Assembly: GCA_012295275.1 (NCBI GenBank)
Contig: CM022676.1
Span: 9,928,086-9,992,085, forward strand
Length of the DNA stretch: 64,000 nucleotides
Direction: 5' to 3'
From: Chrysomallon squamiferum
Taxonomy: Eukaryota; Mollusca; Gastropoda; Neomphalida; Peltospiridae
Shown here: in pieces, positions 1 through 13,650 of the stretch
How positions within the stretch are numbered: the first letter of the stretch is position 1
Layout of the letters: every line of letters starts with the position of its first letter
The notes under the pieces: model-generated
The model's input: the letters and a program-made list of their open reading frames with translations, nothing else
Told to the model about the DNA's origin: nothing
Database searches by the model: none
Made by a program: the position numbers and the translations under genes

Positions 1-50
1 TTACAGTTTATTTATTATTTTCTTTTTGGATTTAAAATGATCATCATAGT

Positions 51-91
<41 letters not shown>

Positions 92-951
92 TGCATCTGT
101 ATTCAGTCATAGACTTGTAATAATCTAATCAATTTTGTTAAAAGGATGAGGTTCAAATAAAATAATAATTTGGAAATCTTCAAGTGCATTTACGCATTTG
201 TATTATCAGCATAAGTACACTTCGAGAGAATCAAGAAAAACTTTCATTACTTCATTGAATTTTTTTTATTATTATTATTATTTTAATGTATCGTTAGTCA
301 TGAGATCATATACTTTAAATATGTTTTTAATTAACTAGGATGTATCATAACAGAATATTACAGTAAAAAAATAAATACCTGGGTACCCTCGTTAAGCTGC
401 AGTCATTACGTCATAGCGTCCAGAGCAGACGAGTTTGTTCTGGTTTCCCCCCCATCTTGGCAGAATAATAAAGTTACAAAGCCGCATTATAAGCGATGAC
501 GTCACGACTCCAGTTGTATTTAAGTAAAATATTAGATGTTTTGTAACAGTATTATTCCACTGTCATAATTTGTTAATGTATTATTTTTAGTCGCTCAAAC
601 TAAATAAAATAATTACTTCATGTATAAAACGTTTGCGGTTTTTTTTGTTTTTTTGTTTTTTTCATAATCTGAAAATAAAATCAAAATATAATTATAATAA
701 ATAAAAAGTTGACGATATTTGTTTATAAGAAAAAAATAAAGAAGAAACGAAAAGAAAAATCAAAATTATAATTAAAATATTTGAAAAGCGTGCGTTTTCT
801 TATCACGTGTTTTTGCATGACGTCACGCCAATTGTTTGTTCGGTACTCACGTACTAAGCATGGCTCGTTTTGTCCACATGTTGCAGTACAGGCAAGCGTA
901 ACTATTATATTCCATTAAAATTTAAATGCTTTTCTTCTTCTTCTTCCTTTT
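1..951. other. AT-rich flank with CRE and E-box sites, no gene seen
   Basis: No coding region is supported. The stretch holds a poly-A tract near 54-87, AT-rich filler, and a more complex part (370-860) containing perfect TGACGTCA palindromes at 497-504 and 818-825 and a CACGTG at 804-809. A possible minus-strand splice donor (GTGAGT read on the minus strand near 845-850) follows a minus-strand ATG, but no further exon supports it. The site density suggests regulatory DNA; this is inference. Confidence 0.4.
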
Positions 952-1076
952 ATTTCTTTTTCTTTTTTTTTTTTTTTTTTTATTTTTATTGTTCCGTATA
1001 CAATACATATGATTATCATATGTATTGTATGCGGAACCATAAAAAAAAAAAAAAAAAAAAAAATAGAAAAAGAAAT
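952..1076. repeat. Near-perfect palindrome (foldback)
   Basis: Arms 952-1013 and 1015-1076 pair around a single central base at 1014. I count 58 matches in 62 positions. The core is a complex 23-bp arm beginning GTTCCG. The outer part pairs a T-rich tract (with ATTTCTTTTTCT) against its A-rich complement. With no loop it suits a cruciform or foldback element better than a microRNA precursor. No target-site duplication is evident. Confidence 0.85.
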
Positions 1077-1490
1077 GATATCACAGTTTTTATTAACTGG
1101 TTAATTACAAATATTATTTTATCCAATGTTAGAAAGATGTCGCGCAGCAATGCATACTCAGTAGGATTGATACACCAAACCGATGACGTAAGTGAAAACG
1201 AGCAATGGTACACTACCAGTTGAGGCTCGTAATAATAACAGACATCCCGAATATATATTATGCTAATTTAAATACAGTTGCTTTATGCCTTCTAGTTTTT
1301 GCTAATGATAAAGTGGACAACGGGAATAGTTCCCACAATTCAGTGACGTCTGTACAAATAAGCAGTTATATTTAAGTGTAGAAGTTCCTAAGATTAACAA
1401 TTTAAACATTTTCCATAAAATAAAATAAAATAAAATAAAATAAAATAAAATATAAATAAATAAATAATAATAAATATATAAATAAAATTA

Positions 1491-1528
<38 letters not shown>

Positions 1529-2640
1529 TAATTAATTAATTAAAATAAAAATTAAAGCTTTTATAACTTTTACTTCTAATCTTTGCTAATAATAAAGTAT
1601 GACATTTTTGTTATTGTCTGCCAACGATAAACATAAATACTATTTCTATATTCTTACTACTACTAACGTATATCTTACGTTTCGTTTTATTTTATAATTT
1701 ACATAAATAAATAAATCATTAATCAGTCTATCATTCGAACACATCATTTGGACGATATCAAGAAGAAGAAATTTAAAAAAAAAAAGAAAAAAAAGAAAAA
1801 AGAAAAGAAGAAAAGAACATGGACGAAATATAATTTGTTTATTTGAACCAGCACAGGTTCGCTTTTATAACCTTCTGTTTGTACGTTGTATGTGTGTATA
1901 TGTTGTATGTTTACATAGTTTTTACGTATGTATGTATGGATATGTTTGGTGCTTTGTTTGTTTATATACGGAATTAGAACTCTGTAGTGTGTTGACCTAA
2001 AATTTAAAAGTCACATGATCAACAGTCTAGTGTGCGCACGTTGGGCTTTTTCTTATTCCATCCTGTGCCCAGGGTTGTTTTTATGACAGGCTGTTATTGT
2101 ACATCGTCTTTCTTATCTGTGTAAAGGTCTATACAAATATTTTCCTGCTAATCGAGAAAATATTAGCGAATTGCAGGCGGTCAAGAATTTCATTTGTCAT
2201 TGACATAAAGAAGAAAGCAGTATCGTTAAATAAACATTCATCTTCAAACATTCTTTGTTGAGGCAAAATTTAGCCTTCTCTGACAGTGATAAATATGCTA
2301 CGGATCGAGCTTCTGCTTTTAAACTAATTAGTTTTGTTTATAATTATTTGGGTTTAGAAGAAAAAGAAAAAGAAAGAAACACAGTCATCCCTTTATAGTT
2401 CGCACGTTTCTTTATCCTCGTATGTCAGAATGTGGTAAAAATAAAGCTGTTACAGATTTGTTGCATCGACGATAATCATTAACGACACAAATAAATCACC
2501 TTAAATCCATACTGAGTCCGCCTTTACATCCTAATTTGCTAGCGTGGTGACCCGGTGAGGCGGCCTCTTTGATCTTAGCGACCACCTGTCAAAATCATTT
2601 GATCAAACGAGACAAACGTTTCCGCCCCTCGCGCATATCA
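1077..2640. other. Non-coding, AT-rich, no gene seen
   Basis: The interval has TAAAA pentamer and AAT triplet tracts near 1415-1530, and a moderately complex stretch with CpGs from about 1980 to 2640, including CACGTG at 2639-2644. No open reading frame with protein-like composition was found. It may be promoter-proximal to the possible exon that follows. Confidence 0.4.
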
Positions 2641-2644
2641 CGTG

Positions 2645-2771
2645 ATTCGAAACGAGAGTGTCCCAGTCGTGCTATGGCGTCTGGTTGTTCACAACTTCGA
2701 TCTTTTGTCAGAAAAAATATTCGTTGGGATATTTCATCTGAATAACAGTGCTCTTCACTTTTTGGATGCTG
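2645..2771 (+). other. Possible non-coding first exon
   Basis: A complex, CpG-containing segment ends at a consensus donor (CTG|GTAAGA, donor at 2772). An ATG at 2673 opens only a short frame that stops before the donor, so the exon would be leader sequence with a small upstream ORF. The 5' end is a guess. The next plus-strand gene that begins after a splice acceptor is the LRR gene at 37971, which makes this a candidate 5' UTR exon for it; only a transcript could show that. Confidence 0.3.
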
Positions 2772-4181
2772 GTAAGAATGTTTAGTCTATTCTAGCATTT
2801 AGCAAGACTTTGTGACGTCATCATTATTTTTTCCTTCTGTCTATTTTGACGGCAGATATGGGACATTTCAAGCCAACAGGTTGACGTCTATAAATACCTA
2901 CTCGTGTAGCTTGGCGCGGAACGCTTTGACATGTATACATAACAGGCAAGCGCAAAATTCGCTAAATAAACAAACTATTAACATAGACATTCATCTGAAC
3001 TAAGCTGTTTAAAGAACATTTACGAACATACAAATTAAATTTTGAACTGCATTAAACGGTTTAAATAAACTGTGAAATATATTTAGAATTTCTCTGGGTT
3101 TTTTTTTTATTATCGTTATTTTTATTTTAACTTTCTGACCAAATTAAAGTTTACACAGTATCACTGATACAGTATTAATAATTTCTCTGTTTTTAATTTA
3201 TTTTTTTATTTTTTTTTTTTTTTTTTTATTTAATTTTATTAGTAGTATTTTAAATTTACTAAAGGAGCATATAAGTAACATCAGTAAACATTTAAATGAT
3301 GAGAAAATATTCAACAAAAACAGATCGAATATATTTTTATTTTGTACTTATATGCTTTTAAACTTAAGTTTTGATGCATGTTATTATTTTTCTTTTTAAA
3401 TTATATTTCTTGTTTCTTTCATTACTTTACTTGCTGTATTGTATATAAAAAATAAATAAATAAAATTCCATGTAAATACAAAACTATTTTAATTTAATAA
3501 CTATTTCTGAATTCTTTAGCAGCTTAATTTTCATGCATACATAAACTAATGCAGGTAATAAAAACAGCTATTACAAAATTTAACTCACTTGATTCATAAT
3601 TTATGGATTTTTTTTATTTTTTCAAAAAGAAAAGAATGACAGAAATTAATCACTTAGGAAAAAAATAATGAATTAACAATGAATAATCAAAAGTAGAACC
3701 AGAGAATTCAAAGAAATGAAATGAAAACAGAGAAAGGAGAAAGGAATTAAAGAAGGAATAAATAAAAACAGAAAAAATAGAAGAAAGAAAGAAAAGAAAA
3801 AAAAAAGGAATAATGCAAATGTAGAAAAAGCAAATAGAGAAATAGGAAATAAAGATTGGAAAGAAAGGAAAAAGAAAAAAGTCAAAATACAAAATAAAAA
3901 CAGAAAGGAAAAAAGAAAAGATAAATAAATTAAGTAAATGAAGAAATAAATAAAGAAAAACGTAAAAGGAAAACAGGATAGAAGAAAGAAATGATCAAAA
4001 AAAAAAATCCTGTTATTAACGAGTGTACCAAACTTACAAAAATTTGCCTTCAGTTTGTTGCCCTGGGTAACCATTATTAAGAGGAAATGAGGGTTACAAA
4101 CCGGAGCTGACATCTTACAGAAATGTTTTATGTTTTTTCTTATGGAGTTTTTGTCATTTAAATTGCCTGTCATTATTTACA
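2772..4181. other. Non-coding, with a CRE and a long purine-rich tract
   Basis: A perfect TGACGTCA lies at 2813-2820. Poly-T runs follow around 3195-3230. From about 3650 to 4010 the plus strand is almost all purine (A and G) for some 350 bases, which forces spurious Phe/Ser/Leu-rich open frames on the minus strand. No gene is supported. Confidence 0.5.
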
Positions 4182-4706
4182 CAGTGGAACCTTGGGTTAC
4201 GAACACCTCAAAGCAAGAACAAATCAGAGTACGAACCTTGATCTTGGGCAATTTTTGTCTTGGTTTATGAATAATGTCCCAAGTTACGAACTACAGCATC
4301 GCGCCACAACAAGCTTTCTTTTCGTTTCAGTTTTGACATCAACATCTTCTAAAGATAAGAATAGATGCATACATCAAAACTGAGGTCAAAATATGGATTA
4401 TAGCAAATGCCCTATAGCATATATATATATCATGAATTAGGGTCATTGGTCTTCAATATGCAGTTGCAGTTCAATAGCTTTTGCACTGAGATTGTGTATA
4501 TATTTTTCATTATACCTTGTCCAGTATGGTGCCCAAGTAAAACAAAAAATGAAAGTGATAATGCTGGTGGAAAGTATAAAAGTATCACAGTAGAGGTTAA
4601 GAAAGAAACAATTGCTAAACAGGAAAGTGGCATTTGTGTGTCTGACATCGCTTTGGTTTACGTACAATTCTGGAATGAATTAAGTTCGTAACCTGATGTT
4701 CCACTG
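4182..4706 (+). mobile_element. pogo/Tigger-like (Tc1/mariner superfamily) short element
   Basis: Terminal inverted repeats are visible. The left end reads CAGTGGAACCTTGGGTTACG, and the right end, read in reverse, gives CAGTGGAACATCAGGTTACG. A TA follows the right end at 4707; the left flank has TA two bases away, so that duplication is imperfect. Inside, around 4540-4660, a reading frame resembles the N-terminal helix-turn-helix start of pogo/jerky-type transposases (a KYKSIT...E.K...I segment). The element is only 525 bp and lacks the catalytic domain, so it is a deleted, non-autonomous copy. CAGTGGAACC ends followed by TTACGAAC are typical of Tigger-like elements. Confidence 0.8.
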
Positions 4707-6560
<1,854 letters not shown>

Positions 6561-7350
6561 TTGCACTGGTTTCACAGCAATTTACTGTAGGCATAAAAGA
6601 AAAAAATATATCTTATGAGCTCTTGTTTTCATAACAGTTACTTTAGGCAGAAAATAAGATAAATATCTTGTGGGGAATTTTTTTCAAAATAATTACCACA
6701 GACATTAAATAAAAAAATATGTTGTATTGGCAACTGTTTTCAATGTAATTACTGTAGGCATAAAATATAACTTACAGGAAATTGTTGATGTAATAACAAA
6801 ATAATTGCTGTAGACATAAAATTAAATAAACGTATAACTTACAGGAAATTGTTTTTCAAAATAATCACTGAAGGCAGAAAATAAAAAAGTTATTTCGTGG
6901 GTGTTTATATGTTAAAAATAATTTCTTTATCTAATAGGCTCAAAATAATAAAAATACATAATGATATGGGCAATTGTGTTAAAAATACTTACTGTAGACA
7001 TGTAATAAAATGTGTATGTTACAGGTGATTGTTAATTAGTGTCAGTTTACGTCTGATCATGTATTACGTGAATTATTAAAATTGTTATGTCACTGGGTTG
7101 ATTAATCAGTTTGTCCTTAGTTGTTAAAAAGGATGCTGCTCAGAAGATGTTACAGCTGATTGTTTGTTATGAAAATTATGCTACAGTATAGAATTACGAA
7201 AAATATGTTGCTGGTGCATTACTTCAGGTATATTATGGGTAATCATTTAATTTGTAAAGTATAATGAGTTCAGTTAATAAGTATGGAGAACGCATTATTC
7301 TGTTAATTATTAAAAATAGGTTACTGCAGTATTAGTGTTTATGGAAAAGA
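6561..7350. repeat. Degenerate tandem repeat, unit about 70-80 bp
   Basis: Successive copies share the pattern 'ACTGTAGGCATAAAAT ... ACAGGAAATTGTT ... AAAATAATT'. The first six copies (about 6575-6900) align clearly, and later ones decay into variants with ATTACTG and TTATGG. The copies differ by substitutions and indels, so the array is old. Confidence 0.7.
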
Positions 7351-7724
7351 CATTAAAGCAATTATTTTATTATCAAAGTATGGGAAGTATGAATCTCATT
7401 TTCACAAACTGCACGAGCATAAACTGTGATAATTTATAGTCAGATATTGCGTGTTGGAAATGTATATTATCATGCTTTAACAAATAACATCTGTAATTAT
7501 GCACATTACTGTAAATTATAAGAGGTTAATTTACAGACAATACTTTAAGGAGGAAATTGTTAATTGTCGTCATTATACAATTTTACAATATTGTTCCTGC
7601 CAGTTGATTGTGGGTTATGGTAAGTTAAAGTGACATTGTATAATACATTTAATACAAGAAACATGTAGTATCAAATAATCTGCATATTGATCCACTGATA
7701 TATATTAACTGTATATCATTCATA

Positions 7725-7873
7725 TATATATACATTTGTGTGTGTATATATAGACACACACATACATACATACATATTTACAGACACACATGCAAACACA
7801 CACACACACACAGATATATATATACACACACACACATACATATACATATATATATATACTCACATAAATATAC

Positions 7874-7906
<33 letters not shown>

Positions 7907-7920
7907 CACACATATACACA
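7725..7920. repeat. Mixed CA/TA microsatellite
   Basis: Alternating (CA)n and (TA)n stretches with ATACAT interruptions. The reading frames through it are Tyr/Ile/His/Thr repeats caused by the dinucleotides and are not genes. Confidence 0.95.
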
Positions 7921-8178
7921 CATAAACAAATATTAAAAAATAGACCTTTAACGTGGGTATTTGTATAAGATCTAAGCTATGTAGATAGAGATATAGATAT
8001 ACACTTAAAATTATTTATAGTTAATACATATTACTGCATAATCTATATACTGATTCAGGACAAATCCATTAAAAATGTGAACAAGATGAATCTATAAGCA
8101 CATAATCTATATATCTACATAGCTTAGATCTTGTACAAATACCCACGTTAAAGGTCTATTTTTTAATATTTGTTTATG
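7921..8178. repeat. Long inverted repeat, 67-bp arms
   Basis: The left arm 7921-7987 is the reverse complement of 8112-8178 with one mismatch (the T in GTATAAGATC against C). The loop is 124 bp. The arms include a complex sequence (CTTTAACGTGGGTATTTG), so the match is not a low-complexity accident. The near identity implies a recent inverted duplication or gene-conversion-maintained arms. No terminal motif or target-site duplication was seen. Confidence 0.9.
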
Positions 8179-9100
8179 GATATAGAGTAATGTACAGATG
8201 TATATTAAATACATATTTTTTCAGCATTCATGGATACCATACATTGCACATACTCACACATACATCATACATGAAAACACACACTCACCATATACACTCA
8301 CACTCACATTTATATAAAATAAACATTAACTTGTATGCAGATGTATAGACTAAATAATTTAAACCAAATATTTTTAAGATGTTTCATTTACTATTACAAT
8401 ATCTATTCTATACATATGATAAACACACTGACACAAACAAATACTACTAACAATTCTGCATTATCTGTATTTATAAATAAACAGAATGTACCTATTAACA
8501 CTACATAATGACATTTTCTCACTTACAAAGAATGGGCTTTACCTGTTCAGGTTGTAATTACACCACTTCAAATTTCAAATAGAGCACACCTGAGCACATT
8601 ATCTGATTTTAACAATGAAGAAAGGAAAGAAAAAAATAAATCTTCGGAAACATCTTTCTGTGAAGAAAGCAAAAAAACCATCAGAAATACCTGTCAATGA
8701 ATTTACACACCTTTTTTTTTTTTTTTTTTTTTTTTTTTATCTTTTTAATGGGTTTTTTTTTTTTTTTTTTTTTTAAATGCAGGCATATAATTCTTAACAT
8801 ACTCGGCAGATATAAAACACTGTTTACTTTTCTGTTACCTTTGTACACCTTTGAAACCTCCCCTGGTCGTCTTTAGTACCTAACAGTGTATGTATAAATT
8901 ACAGGTGACATTTTTATACAGGTAATTCTGAATTATGGACCAAGGACTTGAATGGTAGGGTACCTGGTTGTATTTGCTCTGTATTCAGAGTTGTATAATA
9001 GAAAGTTTTGTACCAAATGCTATTCATGGAGGAGGGGTTTTGCACATGTTCAAATTTACTCTGTATAAATACACTTGAAACACCAAAATAAATATTGTCC
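8179..9100. other. Non-coding AT-rich DNA
   Basis: CA-rich patches (8240-8310), poly-T tracts (8710-8775) and filler. No gene was recognised. Confidence 0.6.
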
Positions 9101-9650
9101 ATAAGGATTTTGACAGATATAAAATTTGTTCTGTCTACAAATAGAGATAAAAAATTACAGAGAAAGGCGAAAGATGGGAGTTTTAAAATTTTACTTTCTT
9201 TTGCATTGACTAATACACCTTATGAAAAACTTGTACAAGATTTTGAAAATTCAAATTTGCTTTGAAGTAACAGATATAAAATAATGTACTGAAAATTGTT
9301 TGCAGAGGATTTTGAAAATTAACTTTTTTTTTTTTTTTTTTTTTGATAAAACCATATGAAAAGGTATACAGAACAAAATTTTGAAAATACAAATTTAACA
9401 TGAAGTAATGAATTATAAAATGACATTCAAAAATTGTAAAGCATTTTGAGACTTTTAATTCAGTTTTGTTTTTATTTCAGATTATTCTTTGAAGTAATGG
9501 ATACAAAATAATATTTTTAAAAATGTGTGTAGAAAATATTTAACTTTGTTCTGCATATTCATAAATATATGAAAACTCTTATAAACAACAAAATTATGAA
9601 GTTTCAGATTTGCTCTATGGTAATGCATACAAAATGCCGAACTAAAAATT
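9100..9650. repeat. Degenerate tandem repeat, unit about 90-110 bp
   Basis: Repeated pattern 'ATTTTGAAAATTCAAATTTG ... AAGTAA..GATATAAAATAAT ... GAAAATTGT' recurs about five times, with poly-T insertions. Copies are well diverged. Confidence 0.65.
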
Positions 9651-9686
9651 ATCCATCTTCATAAATTTACTGTATGAGAACTTCTA

Positions 9687-9740
<54 letters not shown>

Positions 9741-11029
9741 TAATAAAAAATTAAAAAATAAATTTAGTTTTCAAATTAACAAATTAACCATGGTCTGTTG
9801 GGCATCTTGTTGCAGTTTTTTCTGCATTTATTACAAAGTATATACATATAGTTTCAAATTAAAAACATACAGTATAAATCTGCACACTGCTATTTTACCA
9901 TGTATCAGATTTGCTTTACAGTTCACAGACATATAAAAAGTCTTAAAGACTTTTTTCGCAGGCAGTTTTCAGAATTGGCCTCTGTTACTGATGTTGCCAA
10001 AAGCTACAAGAGCAACCCATATTGTTAAGTAGCAGCAAGAAATCTTTTTCTATACTTATCATACAGGATCTTATGCTTGGGCTTGTCTAGAAAAAGCTTT
10101 CTTTTGATGCTGAATATTGAATAGAATATGGTGAGTGAGTGCAACAAGGGTGTGTTGCCCTCACAGTGATAATAATGTATCTTGACCTTGTTTTGATTCA
10201 GAATCTTGTGCTCCTCTTGGATGAGAAATAACATACGAAGAAAACAGCATATACAATGTTTTAGTACAGAATTTTATTACTGTAGCAAGGGTTCTTTTAT
10301 ATTCATTGCTTCCCCCAACCACAGAGTGATGATAAAATACCTTGACCTGTGAATCATTGGTTAGAATGGGAAATACAGTGTGAAGAATAAAGCATGCAAG
10401 TTTGATGCAAACATGTTACTATATAATTATATATAAGGTATATTGTATATGGATAGCTTGACCTTTGATGAGGAATGTTGAAATGGAATATAAGACAAAG
10501 ACAAAGAAGCATAAACTCTTGATGCACAATTTTATTATTGCAATAATAAGGAACTTTTTTACAGCACTCCCCACCCCCATATATCCATAATAACACATCT
10601 TGACCCTTTGTATTCTGCACTGGTTGGAACGGCAAAAAACCCCACAATAAGATGGTTGTACACAGACCCCCAGAATCAATAAGAAATGTTTTTATTGCTT
10701 TTTGTTCAGGCATGTTTCAACAGCCTTCCTTGTGAATGTTTTTCAGAAAGAGTTTGTGTCTCAATAAAAACCACTGAGGCTTGAAATCTACAAACGGCCC
10801 AAAAGATCTGTTGCTGAGTGTGTTGTCGCTGTTAACACGGGAATGTTCCGGTAAAAACTTCACATCGTCAGTCACACGATTGGCGATAATGTACGAATGT
10901 CAAACCAGTGTAAATGAATAAACTTGTTGAAGTTGGCTGGTTAATTATAAAAAAATATATAAAATAAATAAAAATAAATAAAAATATTTGTCTGGGTGAT
11001 TAATCACCTGGCAGAATTGTGACTCTTAA
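9651..11029. other. Non-coding; AAT microsatellite and weak ~150-bp repetition
   Basis: An (AAT)n tract covers about 9689-9735. From 10010 to 10720 phrases such as 'CTTGACC' and 'GAATAAGCATGCAA'-like strings recur at roughly 150-200 bp, suggesting another very old tandem array. 10690-10930 is less AT-rich and non-repetitive. No coding exon is supported. Confidence 0.45.
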
Positions 11030-11950
11030 GGAGGATGTTGTGTTTAAACATGATATCCCAGTCTTGCCTCCAGTAAAGAGCTGATATTTGTTTTCTTTTC
11101 TTCTTGTTTTTTATTTTAAATTTTAAAAAAATGTTATACTGCAAGTCTCATCATCTTATAAGATTGCAAGTGTTACGTAATGAGTAAACGTGATATCTCG
11201 ATCTTGCCTCCTCCAACAAGGAGCACATGTTTTTGGTTACAAATATAATCTGAAATATTTAACCATCTGTCATTAACTTCAGACTCATCAACCTATAAAA
11301 AAATAATTTTAGCTCCAGGGAAACATTGTTGTGTAATGTGTTAACTTAATACCTCGATCCTCATTTAAAAAAATAAGCTCAAGTGTTTTGTGACAGGTTT
11401 AAAGTTATGGTTATCCATCTTTTCTTAGTACCTTATTCAGTTTCATCAAATCAAACGCTTTTGACTTCTAAGTAAGATAATGTATTAACTTGATATCCCA
11501 ATCTAACTTCCGTTGAGGAGCTTGTTTTTGTTTATAAATATAACAGTTATAATGTATCATGTTCTGATTCCTCGACAGATACTGTAATTTAAAAAACAAA
11601 ATTGATACCAAGGAAGATGTTACAATTTAATGATGTGTAATGTAAACTTGATATCCCATTCTTAATTATGGGTATAAGATTATGGTAAATGTTTAACAAT
11701 CTGCTGTCAATAGCTTGTTCATTCTCATCAACACTTCTGTTGCAAGTGAAATGTTTTAGGTGAAGAGAAAACCTGATATCCCAATCCTGCCACCAACAAA
11801 GAACACATGGTTTTTTCGTCATGGTTACAAAGTTAATGAAAAAGGTTTACCCATCTTCTGCCAGTACGTCTTCAGCTTTAGGCTCCAAGGAAGATGTTAT
11901 GAGTAAAACGTGATATCCCAACAATGAGCTTACGCTTTCTGTCCTGGATA
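11030..11950. repeat. Degenerate tandem repeat, unit about 125-155 bp
   Basis: The phrase GATATCCCAATCTTGCCTCC, or a close variant, recurs near 11051, 11191, 11347, 11492, 11650, 11774 and 11911, each followed by an AAGGAGC(A)-like string and preceded by 'TAATGTGTAAAC(T/G)'. Seven diverged copies can be seen. Confidence 0.8.
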
Positions 11951-11989
11951 TAGAATTACTACATAACTTTATCCATCATTAACCATTAG

Positions 11990-12080
11990 TGTGTTCAATC
12001 AGTGGCATGTCTCCCTACTGGTAAGCACATGCCAGATGAATGGGCAGGTCACGAGATCGAACCCCACTGGTTCACCCTTT
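11990..12080 (+). mobile_element. Possible tRNA-derived SINE fragment
   Basis: The segment has a box-A-like string (TGGTAAGCACATGCC) and, about 35 bases on, a box-B-like string (GAGATCGAACCCC) matching the tRNA internal promoter pattern GGTTCGANNCC in most positions. It does not fold as a complete tRNA. Many invertebrate SINE heads look like this. No 3' tail was identified, so it is probably truncated. Confidence 0.35.
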
Positions 12081-13040
12081 AACCCATTAGTCGATTAATC
12101 AACTTATAACTGGTATATGTCAATACAGATATATTTTTTAATAATTACGGAAACTTACCCAATGAGTAATAATAGCGCTTAATGTCTTCTTTCAAAGCTG
12201 ATTGAGAAAAGATAAATGCTGATCATCTGTTAACTGTTACTATAGGCTCATTGTGTTTGTTCATAGCCAAATAGGTCGGAGGTCAAATAAAGAATGTACG
12301 AAATGGGCAAACTGACAAGTAATAGAATAATTCAATCTACCAGCAGAGAAGTTTTATTATTTCCTTTCTGAGTTGATTTTCACACAGTCTGAATTCATAT
12401 TCATGTTAGTCATATGACGAAATAAGCAAATGTTATTGAAAAATATATCATCCTCCAAGTTATATTTGAGTTCCATGCTCAAGACTATATATTAATCATA
12501 TTTCTTATAATTTACTTAACTACATGTTGCTTAAGCATAACTCTTTCACTGTGTATTCAAATCGGATTTCTGATATTTGATTTAACTGGGTATAACTTAC
12601 TTACATCTCTTGTACATAAATTAGTTCAGGATAGAGTAAATGTAATGTGCCTAGTTATGAAGGCTATTTTATGTACAGACTAATTTATGAAAAAGTAGGT
12701 GGTTTGTACTGTCATGAATGTGGAAAGGTTTTTGGAAGAATGTGTAGGGTAATGACAGAAGGTTAGTAGAACAAGTGAATTGTATCCACCGAGTTTCAAA
12801 ATTATTTCCTTCAAGACTATTCAATATCTGTGGTATGTACTGCCCTGACTGTGAAAAAAATATAATAATAACTGATAGCATGATGATAGAATAGTTCTGT
12901 AAAGTTTAATTAATCCTCTTCAGTAAAATCTTTAATTTTCATCTATAGTTATTGTTAAATGTCTCCTAAAGGCTTTGGCAGCTGTTGGGTATTATTTACA
13001 GGATGTATACTGACAGTTTTTTTTTACTTGGATTGTTCCA
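12081..13040. other. Non-coding AT-rich DNA
   Basis: No gene, element or strong repeat was recognised in this interval. Confidence 0.5.
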
Positions 13041-13650
13041 TTAAGTTAAAATAGAAGATTGGTCTTTGGAATGTACAATAAGGCAATGATAGAAGGTTGA
13101 TCTTTGGAATATCCAATGAAATATCTGAAGATCTTTGGAACGTCCAGGACAGTAATTAGAGATTATGTTTGTCTTTTGAGGTAATTCTGAGGTAGTGAGA
13201 GAAGGCAGATATTTCCAATGTCCAGTGACATAATCATAGAAGATTGGTCTTTGGAATGTTGAATAAGGTAATAATATATGGTTTGTCTTTGGTTTAGCTG
13301 ATGAAGTAATAATAGAAGGTTGTTCTATGGAATCTCCAATAAGGTCATGATAGAAAGTTGTTCTTTGAAATGTCCAGTAAGATAATGATGTAAAGATGGG
13401 CTTTGAAATGCTGTATGATGGTTTGTCTTAGGAATATCTAATGAAGCAGTGTTAAAGGTTTGTCTCTCTGCAGTGTCCAGTGAGATGATTAGAGAAGGTT
13501 CTTCTTTGTAGTGTTCAGGGAGGTGATGCTAGATACATCTTTGAAATGTCCAGTAAGATAATGATATGTTGTTTTTTGTTGACCTCAGAAGTAATGAGAG
13601 AAAGTTGCTCTTCAAACTGTCCAAGGGTGTAATGATGGTTGGTTGGCACT
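13041..13650. repeat. Degenerate tandem repeat, unit about 45-65 bp
   Basis: At least ten diverged copies of 'AGAAGGTTGGTCTTTGGAATGTCCAATAAGGTAATGAT' follow one another. Substitutions and short indels vary the spacing. Confidence 0.85.

Noticed and set aside
952-1076. microRNA precursor
   Set aside because: The palindrome has only a one-base centre and long homopolymer arms, unlike a precursor hairpin with a loop.
11990-12080. Intact tRNA gene
   Set aside because: Box-A and box-B-like strings are present but no cloverleaf with a paired acceptor stem can be drawn; a SINE fragment is more likely.
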